The notes beneath the pieces are model-generated. The model had not been told where the DNA came from. It saw only the letters and a list, made by a program, of their open reading frames with translations, and ran no database searches. Below are positions 18,991 to 27,101 of a DNA stretch of 64,000 nucleotides, one piece after another. The stretch is from NCBI GenBank assembly GCA_945948555.1, contig CAMFBM010000006.1, positions 25,897-89,896 on the forward strand, written 5' to 3'. Positions within the stretch are counted from its first letter, which is position 1. Every line of letters starts with the position of its first letter. The position numbers and the translations under genes are program-made. Origin of the DNA: an uncultured Bacteroidales bacterium (GTDB taxonomy: Bacteria > Bacteroidota > Bacteroidia > Bacteroidales > UBA932).

Positions 18991-19869
18991 TTGATGGGCA
19001 GATTTCTGGAGGACTATATTTCCTATCTAAAGATAGAACGTGCGATGTCACCCTCTACGGTAGCATCGTACTCTTCTGATGTCCGGGATTTCCTTGCCTG
19101 GATTGATTCTGCCGGGGTTCGGGTAGGGGATGTCAGGACAGACCATATCGTTCAATATTTCGGAACTCTTGAAGGATTGTCAAAGCGGTCACAGGCCAGG
19201 TTTTTAAGTTCTCTAAGGTCTTTTTGCAAATGGACGGTGCTGGAGGGATATGTTAAGGACAATCCCTGTGATGCGGTGGATACCCCAAAAATCGGACGAC
19301 ACTTGCCGGCAGTTCTTTCCGAAGATGAAGTTTCTGCCATCATCGATTCCGTGGACACCGGGTCGTGGAACGGACTGCGTGACCGGGCAATTCTGGAGGT
19401 CCTGTATGGCTGCGGGCTGAGGGTCTCCGAGGTTGTCGGGCTGAAGATTTCAAATGTATATTTCAAGGAAGGTTTTGTCCGGATTGTGGGAAAGGGAAAC
19501 AAGGAAAGGCTCGTCCCGATTGGAGGAATGGCTCTGGAAGCTGTCTCGGACTATCTTGCCGTCCGTCCTGAACCGTCCGACACCGCCTCTGAAGACATCC
19601 TTTTCCTGAACAGGGATGGCAGGGCGTTGAGCAGGGTGTCTGTCTTCACTATGGTCAAGAGGCAGGCAATGCTCGCAGGAGTCCACAAGGAAATCTCGCC
19701 GCACACATTCAGACATTCATTCGCGACCCATCTTGTGAATCACGGGGCTGATTTGAGGGTGGTTCAGGATATGCTCGGACATGAGAGCATCCTCACGACC
19801 GAAATCTACACACACATCGACACGGAATCCTGGATGAGGGATGTCATCAATCATCATCCGAGGCGTTGA
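18991..19869 (+). CDS. xerD: Tyrosine recombinase (XerD-like)
   Basis: RDRAILEVLYGCGLRVSE, HTFRHSFATHLV, MLGHESILTTEIYTHI. Confidence 0.92.
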   Translation: MMGRFLEDYISYLKIERAMSPSTVASYSSDVRDFLAWIDSAGVRVGDVRTDHIVQYFGTLEGLSKRSQARFLSSLRSFCKWTVLEGYVKDNPCDAVDTPKIGRHLPAVLSEDEVSAIIDSVDTGSWNGLRDRAILEVLYGCGLRVSEVVGLKISNVYFKEGFVRIVGKGNKERLVPIGGMALEAVSDYLAVRPEPSDTASEDILFLNRDGRALSRVSVFTMVKRQAMLAGVHKEISPHTFRHSFATHLVNHGADLRVVQDMLGHESILTTEIYTHIDTESWMRDVINHHPRR

Positions 19870-20000
19870 GGGAGTGGATTACATCTTCCGCTGCGTTGAG
19901 GCATTTGAAAGCGGCGCTTGCCAGCAGGTGGATTACCTGCCTTCCGCTGCGTTGAAGCGATGTGTGACCGGTGGGTTTACTTGGCTTCCGCTGCGTTGAA
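19858..20000. repeat. Degenerate tandem repeat carrying the 3' ends of xerD and tdk
   Basis: CTTCCGCTGCGTTGARR at 19887, 19939, 19984 plus a diverged CCGAGGCGTTGAGG at the xerD stop. Confidence 0.8.
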
Positions 20001-20543
20001 ACAATGGCGGCAGAGTGGCTCGTAGGCATCTTTTTCTCCGAGGAGCACCAGCTGGTCGCTCTTGGCAAGACGGTGCGAATGGTTGGCGGGGCTGCCGCAT
20101 TTCACGCAGATGGCGTGGACTTTCTGGACATCTTCAGCAACTGCCATAAGGGCGGGCATAGGACCGAACGGCTTGCCGGCGAAATCCATATCGAGGCCGG
20201 CAATGATTACCCTTATGCCTCTGTCAGCAAGTTTCTGCACAACCTCCACGATTGTTTCATCAAAGAACTGAGCCTCGTCAATTCCGACCACTTCCACATC
20301 GCTTGAAAGCAGAAGCATACTGGCAGGGGAGTCAATCGGAGTTGAAGGGATGCTGTGCGAATCGTGTGAGACAACCTGGTCGTCGGAGTAGCGCACATCG
20401 ATTGCCGGCTTGTAAATCTCGACTTTCTGGTTGGCGAACTTTGCCCTTTTGAGTCTTCTGATGAGTTCTTCGGTCTTGCCCGAAAACATTGATCCGCAGA
20501 TTACTTCGATTGAACCTGCTTTTTTTGTATTTTCTAAAAACAT
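19977..20543 (-). CDS. tdk: Thymidine kinase
   Basis: [26 protein letters not shown], Zn ligands CVKC...CRHC. Confidence 0.96.
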   Translation of the reverse strand: MFLENTKKAGSIEVICGSMFSGKTEELIRRLKRAKFANQKVEIYKPAIDVRYSDDQVVSHDSHSIPSTPIDSPASMLLLSSDVEVVGIDEAQFFDETIVEVVQKLADRGIRVIIAGLDMDFAGKPFGPMPALMAVAEDVQKVHAICVKCGSPANHSHRLAKSDQLVLLGEKDAYEPLCRHCFNAAEAK

Positions 20544-20548
20544 TTCCT

Positions 20549-20576
20549 TACTTTTGCAGTTGCGACTGCAAAGATA
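20549..20576. promoter_or_regulatory. Face-to-face overlapping -7 elements on a 20 bp dyad
   Basis: Plus TACTTTTG (20549-20556, TTTG 21 bp upstream) and minus TATCTTTG (20569-20576) around TTTGCAGTtgcgACTGCAAA. Confidence 0.6.
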
Positions 20577-20584
20577 ACTAAATT

Positions 20585-21265
20585 ATGGAAAAAACGCAGG
20601 AAGAGATTTTGTCGGAAATATCCGGGATGATTGCCGACATAAGGCGGCAGATGGATGTGATTGCCGGAAAGTTGGAGGAATTGGGGAAAGTACCGGGTAG
20701 TGATGCGTGTGAATGCCGGGAGACCTTGCCGGATTCTGTGGCGGATAGGGATATTCCAAAAGAGGATTCTCTTGAAGTTGGTGTGTCTGAGGAAATTGTT
20801 CCCGGAGATCCGTTGCCTGAAGGATCGGGTGAGGAGCCGTATGTGGAACCGGATGTGGAGCCGGATGTGGAGCCGGATGTGGATCCGGGTGAGGAACCTG
20901 ATGTGGAACCTCTGCTTACGCTTGACGATTCTGAAGAGGCCATTGAACTGGATGTCCCTTTCCTTGATGATTCAAGGCCGTCTGTTGCGGATGTGTTGAT
21001 GCGTTCAAGGGCTTGGATGACTGACATCCCGGGATCTTCGGTACAGGATATCAGAAGTGCTATATCCCTCAATGACAGATTATATTTCATAAAGACTCTT
21101 TTTTTCGATGATCCGGCCTTGTTCCAATCGGTTGTTACAGAACTTAACGGCTATTCTTCCTTTGAGGATGCCGCACGATGGCTTTTGGACCGCTTCAAGG
21201 GTTGGGATGCGGATTCGGATGTAGTTTACAGGTTTATGATGGCTGTCAGGAGGAAATTGAAATGA
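20585..21265 (+). CDS. Conserved Bacteroidales hypothetical protein with acidic VEPD repeat linker
   Basis: Coiled N-terminus, (VEPD)n linker, C-terminal ISLNDRLYFIKTLFFDD domain; ATGA overlap with rsmI. Confidence 0.82.
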   Translation: MEKTQEEILSEISGMIADIRRQMDVIAGKLEELGKVPGSDACECRETLPDSVADRDIPKEDSLEVGVSEEIVPGDPLPEGSGEEPYVEPDVEPDVEPDVDPGEEPDVEPLLTLDDSEEAIELDVPFLDDSRPSVADVLMRSRAWMTDIPGSSVQDIRSAISLNDRLYFIKTLFFDDPALFQSVVTELNGYSSFEDAARWLLDRFKGWDADSDVVYRFMMAVRRKLK

Positions 21266-21963
21266 AGTCTTTCAAGGATGAGGTCAGGGAGCAGGGCGTG
21301 CTTTACATCGTCCCTACCCCTGTGGGAAATCTGGAGGATATGACTTTCAGGGCAGTTTCCGTGCTGAAAGAGGCTGACCTGATTCTTGCGGAGGACACTC
21401 GCACGAGCAGCGTGCTGCTCAAGCATTACGACATACACGGACGTCTGGAGTCTCACCACAAGTTCAATGAGCACAAGACCGTCGAGATGGTTCGTGACAG
21501 GATTGCCGCAGGCCTCAATGTGGCTTTGATCAGTGATGCGGGCACTCCGGGGATTTCCGACCCGGGTTTCCTTCTTGTCAGGACCTGTGTCCAGGCGGGC
21601 ATTACCGTCCAGACCCTGCCGGGAGCCACTGCGCTGATTCCTGCGATTGTCTCCTCGGGATATCCCTGCGACAGGTTCTGCTTCGAGGGTTTCCTGCCTG
21701 TGAAAAAAGGAAGGCAGACCCGTCTGAATGAACTTGCATCGGAGACAAGGACGATGGTTTTCTACGAGTCTCCCTACAGGCTGGTCAAGACTCTGGAGCA
21801 GTTTGCGGAATTTTTCGGGCCTGACCGCGAGTGTTCCGTTGCGAGGGAAATCTCAAAGAAATTCGAGGAGCACCGCCGCGGCACCCTTGAAGAGGTCGCC
21901 TCCTGGTTCCGCGAGCACGAGCCCAAAGGCGAAATTGTCATTGTCGTGTCCGGCCGCCGGTAG
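21262..21963 (+). CDS. rsmI: 16S rRNA 2'-O-ribose C1402 methyltransferase
   Basis: YIVPTPVGNLEDMTFRA, AEDTRTS, ISDAGTPGISDPG; start trimmed to MKSFKDEV at 21262. Confidence 0.94.
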   Translation: MKSFKDEVREQGVLYIVPTPVGNLEDMTFRAVSVLKEADLILAEDTRTSSVLLKHYDIHGRLESHHKFNEHKTVEMVRDRIAAGLNVALISDAGTPGISDPGFLLVRTCVQAGITVQTLPGATALIPAIVSSGYPCDRFCFEGFLPVKKGRQTRLNELASETRTMVFYESPYRLVKTLEQFAEFFGPDRECSVAREISKKFEEHRRGTLEEVASWFREHEPKGEIVIVVSGRR

Positions 21964-21981
21964 TGGTGTCACCCTTTGGGC

Positions 21982-22200
21982 ATTGTCAATTCCGATGGCT
22001 TCCTGTCAATTCCGATTGCTTTTTGGCATTTCCGGTGGCTTCCTGTCAATCCCGATGGCTTTTTTGCAAACCCGATGGCTTTTTGGCATCCCCGACAATG
22101 CCATTCCTTTCATCCCTGACAATGCCATTCCCTTCATCCTCTACAATGCCACTCCCTTTATCCCTGACAATGCCACTCCCTTCATCCCCGACCTGATCGG
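21982..22200. repeat. Composite minisatellite: ~20 bp units then 24 bp units
   Basis: ~5 copies of CAATTCCGATGGCTTCCTGT-like units followed by 4 copies of CATCCCTGACAATGCCATTCCCTT-like units. Confidence 0.85.
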
Positions 22201-22218
22201 GGAACTGTCACGACAAAG

Positions 22219-22244
22219 ATGCCCGGTCAAAGTTTGGAATGACG
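22219..22244. repeat. Dispersed REP-like motif (ATGCCCGGTCA...GGAATGACG)
   Basis: Same motif at 24413, 24674, 52460. Confidence 0.6.
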
Positions 22245-22255
22245 AAAAAGAAAAT

Positions 22256-22499
22256 TTAAGTTTCGCAAATGCGGAACACCTTGTTTGGAGATGCTTTAGC
22301 ATCGAACGTAAGTCCTTTTTCCGGATTGAGAGCGGAAAGCAAAACACACCGGCGGACTTTTTGCAGCGAACAGCCCGGAGGGACGGGAAGATTTGGGAGA
22401 TAGGTAACGTAAAAGAGAAATGTGCGGCAGGAAGAAGTTTCGCAAGACGCACAAATCTCACAATAACAGATATTTGTAAACTTGCGAAACTTGAGTGAC
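22256..22499 (-). repeat. Dispersed repeat, copy B (AAGTTTCGCAA-ended element, long form)
   Basis: Inverted relative to copy A (7361-7540), with an extra ~60 bp internal module. Confidence 0.85.
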
Positions 22500-22512
22500 A
22501 AAATAGTTACCG

Positions 22513-23568
22513 ATGAAACAAAAGACTGAAGTCAAGGGGTTGACGAGGTCTGAAGTTGTTGCAGTAATAGCCATTGTGTTCCTCATTGTAGGCTATCAGA
22601 CTGCTGTATTCATCAACAAGGCGGCACTTTCCGCAATCGCCGCCAAAAGGGAGTCTCCCGACACTGTCTATGTAATAGACCCGGCCCTTGCTCAAAGGCT
22701 TCTGGGGGAAGTCGCTTCGGAGCATTCTCCCGGCCTGGAATATTCAGGTGACTGGAGCCCAGCCGGCAAATCTTCCGACCGCAAAATCTCCTCTCCTCCC
22801 GAACATCCCGGTAATGGTCCTGTTTCCGGAATCACCATTCGCAAACTCGCTGCGTCCAGGGCGATAATTTCAGGTAATGCATCCATATCTGCACGCTCCT
22901 CCGCCAAAGTGTCCCCCTCCGGTCGCTCCTCTGCCAAAGTGGCCCCATCCGGACGCCCTGCTTCCGATGCCGAACTCTTCCGTTTCGACCCCAACAAAGT
23001 CTCCGTGGAGGACCTCTGCCGCCTTGGTTTTTCACAGCGCCAGGCCGAATCCATTGATGCCTATCGCCTCAAGGGCGGCCGATTCAGAAGAAAATCCGAC
23101 TTCGCCAAATCCTATGTCGTCTCCGATGAAATGTTCGCGCGTCTGGAACCCTACATCGACATCCCGCTTCTCGACCTGAACCTTGCAGACTCCGCCGCTT
23201 TTGACGCCCTGCCGGGTGTCGGCGGCTATTTCGCCTCCCGGATGGTACGCTACAGAAATGAGTTAAGGGGATATTCAACCCCGTTGCAACTCCTTGAAAT
23301 CAGGAAATTTGACAGTACGAAATATGAACTGGTCAGGGATCTGGTCTGTGTCAATCCTTCCACCGTCCGGCCCTATCCTCTCTGGACCCTTCCCGAGGAC
23401 TCCCTCAGGTTGCATCCATACATCAGTCTCCGCGTAGCCCACGGCATTGTAATTTTCCGGGAAAACAACCCACGGGAAGCCTGGAGCGTGGATGCCCTTC
23501 TTGATGCCGGCATCATTGACCCTACCTGCGCAGAGAAACTCCGCTCCTGCATCCTTTCCCCTCCATAG
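22513..23568 (+). CDS. Membrane-anchored helix-hairpin-helix (ComEA-like) protein
   Basis: N-terminal TM; repeated HhH motifs (LFRFDPNKVSVEDLCRLGFSQRQAESI; LDLNLADSAAFDALPGVGGYFASRMVRYR). Confidence 0.82.
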   Translation: MKQKTEVKGLTRSEVVAVIAIVFLIVGYQTAVFINKAALSAIAAKRESPDTVYVIDPALAQRLLGEVASEHSPGLEYSGDWSPAGKSSDRKISSPPEHPGNGPVSGITIRKLAASRAIISGNASISARSSAKVSPSGRSSAKVAPSGRPASDAELFRFDPNKVSVEDLCRLGFSQRQAESIDAYRLKGGRFRRKSDFAKSYVVSDEMFARLEPYIDIPLLDLNLADSAAFDALPGVGGYFASRMVRYRNELRGYSTPLQLLEIRKFDSTKYELVRDLVCVNPSTVRPYPLWTLPEDSLRLHPYISLRVAHGIVIFRENNPREAWSVDALLDAGIIDPTCAEKLRSCILSPP

Positions 23569-23697
23569 GAATCTTCAAAAAATAACCAGCATCATCTAAG
23601 AATAATCTTTCCGGGACATATTGCTTTTCTCATTGGTCACGTAGCTACTGCTATGCTTTTTCTGCAAGTGAATTTCGTCCGGGATAACGGCTTTTCT

Positions 23698-24055
23698 CCG
23701 GACAAATCCCAGAGTGAAAGCATTCTTGTCCTCGAAAAGGCACTTCCCTGAGGACAATCCCGTGGTGAAAGCCTTCCCGTCCTCAAAAATGGCCTTCTGT
23801 GAGGACGGCACGGCATTGTGACTGAGTTTGTCCTCAAAAACGGCCTTCTGTGAGGACGGCACGGTGTTGTGACTGCGCTTGTCCTCAAAAAGCCACCGCC
23901 CTGAGGACAATCCCAGAGTGAAAGCATTCTTGTCCTCGAAAAGGCACTTCCCTGAGGACAATCCCGTGGTGAAAGCCTTCCCGTCCTCAAAAATGGCCTT
24001 CTGTGAGGACGGCACGGCATTGTGACTGAGTTTGTCCTCAAAAACGGCCTTCTGT
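23698..24055. repeat. 51 bp tandem array, 7 units, 204 bp higher-order period
   Basis: Units GAGGAC-N23-GTCCTC-N16; units at 23750, 23801, 23852, 23903, 23954, 24005; units 1-3 recur as units 5-7. Confidence 0.9.
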
Positions 24056-24189
24056 GAGGACAACAGCATCGAGACAGTCATACCAGGGGATTTCCATAGT
24101 GAACGTCAGGGTATGGGTCACAATTGGCAGTGACCCACTCCCTGATGCCCCACTCTCAAAATTAGCAGAAACACAGGGAATACACTTCT

Positions 24190-24338
24190 CGTGAAATTCA
24201 TTCGGCACAGTCAAAGGCAACAGAATGCCCTCTATGGCCATCTCGCGTGGCGAATGAGGTCAAATTTACCGCATTGGACACAGCGGATGCCACTGCAAAG
24301 GCCTCCAGGCAATGTTCCTGTGCCGAATGAATTTCACG
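24190..24338. mobile_element. ~150 bp element with ~21 bp terminal inverted repeats, copy 1
   Basis: CGTGAAATTCATTCGGCACAG ... CTGTGCCGAATGAATTTCACG; homologous to 43390-43539. Confidence 0.8.
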
Positions 24339-24597
24339 GGAGGTGATTACGATAATTCTTAGCAAAGCTGGTAATGGAGAGGATGTCAAATCGCGTGTCT
24401 GTCTGCAATGAGATTCCCGGTCAAGTCGGGTATGACAGAAAGCCAAAGCCGGGCATGACGAAAAACTGAACTAGAACGGCCAAGAAAGTAAGCAGGGAAT
24501 GACGGAGAGGTTTACCTGGAAATGACAGAAAGGTCAGGACAGGAAAGTCAGGACAGAAAGGTCAGGTCCAGAAGGTCAAGCTGAGAATGAAAAAATC

Positions 24598-24660
24598 ATA
24601 GCCGGGAATGAAAAAATCATAGCCAGGCAAAACAAAAGAATCATAGCCTGGCAAGATGTT
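24598..24660 (+). repeat. Short tandem repeat (AAAATCATAGCCNGGNAA), 3 copies
   Basis: aaaatcatagccgggaatgaaaaaatcatagccaggcaaaacaaaagaatcatagcctggca. Confidence 0.6.
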
Positions 24661-24673
24661 CTGTAAAAAAGAG

Positions 24674-24694
24674 ATGCCCGGTCAGACCGGGCAT
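24674..24694. repeat. REP-like perfect palindrome ATGCCCGGTCAGACCGGGCAT
   Basis: 10 bp perfect arms, followed by GACG as at the other sites. Confidence 0.7.
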
Positions 24695-24782
24695 GACGTA
24701 AATTTTGAACTGAGTAAAAAATCTCAAACCGGGTACGGTGCGACCTTAAACCGAGTACGTCGCAGCCCCGAACCAGCCAGTA

Positions 24783-25814
24783 CTAGTCCTGAATCTTGGA
24801 CAGCTCCTCGCGGATCTTTGCTTCGATCTCTTCGGCGAGCTCAGTGTTGTCGGTCAGCAGTTGCTTGACAGCCTCGCGTCCCTGGGCGAGTTTTGTCTCA
24901 CCATAACTGAACCAGGAACCGCTCTTCTTGATGATGTTCATCTCGACGCCGAGGTCGATGATTTCTCCGATGTGTGAAATCCCCTCTCCGAAGACGATGT
25001 CGAATTCAGCCTTCTTGAAAGGAGGGGCCATCTTGTTCTTGACAATCTTCACCCTGGTCCTGTTTCCGAGAGCTTCCTCTCCATCCTTGATCTGGGTGGT
25101 CCTGCGGACATCCACGCGCACTGAGGCGTAGAACTTCAGGGCATTTCCTCCAGTGGTGGTCTCAGGATTGCCGAACATCACTCCGATCTTGTCACGCAGC
25201 TGGTTGATGAAGATGCAGCAGGTGTTGGTCTTGCTGATGTTCGCTGTGAGTTTCCTCAAGGCCTGGCTCATAAGCCTTGCCTGAAGACCCATCTTGGAGT
25301 CTCCCATTTCGCCTTCGATTTCGGCTTTCGGGGTGAGGGCTGCAACGGAGTCAATGACAATGATGTCGATTGCGCCTGACCTGATGAGGTTGTCGGCAAT
25401 CTCAAGTGCCTGCTCCCCGTTGTCCGGCTGCGAAATCAGCAGCGTGTCGAGGTTCACTCCGAGATTCTTTGCGTAAGTCCTGTCAAAGGCGTGCTCTGCG
25501 TCAATGATGGCAGCAATTCCGCCGGTTTTCTGTGCCTGAGCGATTGCGTGGATGGCAAGGGTGGTCTTACCGCTGGACTCCGGCCCGTAAATCTCAATCA
25601 CCCTTCCACGCGGATATCCGCCGATTCCGAGGGCATGGTCAAGTGCGATTGAACCGCTCGGGATGACGGAAACTTCCCATTTAGGCTGATCCCCCAACTT
25701 CATGATCGTGCCTTTCCCGTAATCCTTCTCAATCTTGTCGATGGTTGCCTGGAGAGCCTTCAACTTGGCTGCACCGGCATCCGCACCGATCTTTTCTTCT
25801 GCTTCTTTAGCCAT
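24783..25814 (-). CDS. recA: Recombinase A
   Basis: [59 protein letters not shown]; start trimmed to [10 protein letters not shown]. Confidence 0.98.
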   Translation of the reverse strand: MAKEAEEKIGADAGAAKLKALQATIDKIEKDYGKGTIMKLGDQPKWEVSVIPSGSIALDHALGIGGYPRGRVIEIYGPESSGKTTLAIHAIAQAQKTGGIAAIIDAEHAFDRTYAKNLGVNLDTLLISQPDNGEQALEIADNLIRSGAIDIIVIDSVAALTPKAEIEGEMGDSKMGLQARLMSQALRKLTANISKTNTCCIFINQLRDKIGVMFGNPETTTGGNALKFYASVRVDVRRTTQIKDGEEALGNRTRVKIVKNKMAPPFKKAEFDIVFGEGISHIGEIIDLGVEMNIIKKSGSWFSYGETKLAQGREAVKQLLTDNTELAEEIEAKIREELSKIQD

Positions 25815-25863
25815 AAATGTAATTTTTTTTATAAAACAAAAATGCCTTGACGGCAACTCCTTG

Positions 25864-25871
25864 CAAAGTTA
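25864..25871 (-). promoter_or_regulatory. recA -7 element TAACTTTG
   Basis: TAnnTTTG match on the minus strand, ~50 nt before the recA ATG. Confidence 0.45.
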
Positions 25872-25905
25872 TGAAAAAAGCCGATACTCTAAATTTTTTT
25901 TCACT

Positions 25906-25913
25906 ATTTTTGC
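25906..25913 (+). promoter_or_regulatory. rlmN -7 element TATTTTTG
   Basis: TAnnTTTG match, 50 nt before ATG 25963. Confidence 0.45.
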
Positions 25914-25962
25914 AAGGTTTGCAATATTCACGTTAGATGACAAATTTGCATTGCCGAAGAAT

Positions 25963-27048
25963 ATGAAAGAGAGACTCATAGGAAAGAATTTGGATGAATT
26001 GCGGGTGGTCGCTGAAGGAGCGGGACTCCCGAAATTTACTGCGTCGCAGATGGCGAGGTGGCTGTACGTGAGGAAGGTAAGGGATATTGACCAGATGACT
26101 GACATCTCCAAGTCCGGCAGGGAGAAGCTGAAGGAGAATTACGAAGTGGGAGTGACGGCCTATACTCTTGTCCAGACCTCGAAGGACGGCACCAGAAAAT
26201 ACCTGTTCCCTGTCGGGGACTCTTGTTCGGAAAATATTGCCGAAACCAAAGAGAAGGGTAAATCCCGAAAGCCCGGGGAATTGGAGCCCAGTTCAATCGA
26301 GGCGGTGATGATTCCAGACGGCGACAGGGCAACCCTCTGTGTCTCATCCCAGTCAGGATGCAGGATGGGCTGCCGTTTCTGTATGACCGGACGTCAGGGT
26401 TTCCACGGCAATCTTTCCGCCGCCGACATCATCTCCCAATTTCTCGCGGTGGATGAAAGCGATGCGCTCACAAACACTGTCTTTATGGGTATGGGCGAGC
26501 CTTTGGACAACTACGACAATGTGATGAAAGTCATTGAAATACTGACTGCTCCGTGGGGCTTTGCCTGGAGCCCGAAGCGGATTACCGTCTCGACAATCGG
26601 AGTGCTTCCCAAACTGGAACGCTTCTTGAATGAATCCAAATGCCATCTTGCTGTCAGTCTGCACAATCCTTTCCCTGATGAAAGGGCTTCGATGATGCCG
26701 GTTGAGAAAGCCTGGCCAATCAAGGAAGTGCTTTCACTTATACGCAGGTACGATTTTACGGGCCAGCGCAGGGTGAGTTTCGAGTACACTATGTTCGGCG
26801 GTTTCAATGACGACAAGAGACACGCGGATGCGCTTGTCAGGATGCTCAGGGGGCTGGAATGCCGGGTCAACCTCATCCGTTTCCACAAAATCCCCGATTT
26901 TCCGTACGGCACTTCGGCGGATGGCATTATCGAAATTTTCCGTCAGCGTCTGAATGCCTCGGGAGTGACGGCGACGGTAAGGGCATCGCGCGGGGAGGAC
27001 ATATTCGCGGCCTGCGGCCTGCTTGCGGGCCGGCACGACAGCAGGTAG
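25963..27048 (+). CDS. rlmN: 23S rRNA (adenine-C2)-methyltransferase, radical SAM
   Basis: SSQSGCRMGCRFCMTGRQG, GMGEPLDNYDNV; start trimmed to MKERLIGKN. Confidence 0.95.
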   Translation: MKERLIGKNLDELRVVAEGAGLPKFTASQMARWLYVRKVRDIDQMTDISKSGREKLKENYEVGVTAYTLVQTSKDGTRKYLFPVGDSCSENIAETKEKGKSRKPGELEPSSIEAVMIPDGDRATLCVSSQSGCRMGCRFCMTGRQGFHGNLSAADIISQFLAVDESDALTNTVFMGMGEPLDNYDNVMKVIEILTAPWGFAWSPKRITVSTIGVLPKLERFLNESKCHLAVSLHNPFPDERASMMPVEKAWPIKEVLSLIRRYDFTGQRRVSFEYTMFGGFNDDKRHADALVRMLRGLECRVNLIRFHKIPDFPYGTSADGIIEIFRQRLNASGVTATVRASRGEDIFAACGLLAGRHDSR

Positions 27049-27101
27049 TATATATAGTAGTATATATATAAAGTTATATATATCATATAAATATACCTTA
27101 T

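Noticed and set aside
18991-19869. XerD-like recombinase as integrase of a mobile element
   Set aside because: Sequence and housekeeping context fit the core Xer recombinase; no att repeats or cargo genes seen.
21728-22498. 256-aa ORF through the minisatellite and repeat B
   Set aside because: Overlaps rsmI out of frame, then reads through non-coding repeats; no protein evidence.
23698-24055. 51 bp array as a CRISPR
   Set aside because: Whole 51 bp units are related and some are identical; there are no unique spacers and no cas genes nearby.
23596-24081. 161-aa and 134-aa minus-strand ORFs as confident genes
   Set aside because: A repeat unit divisible by 3 keeps frames open automatically (two frames are open). 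No RBS or family support, so reported as repeat with possible coding.
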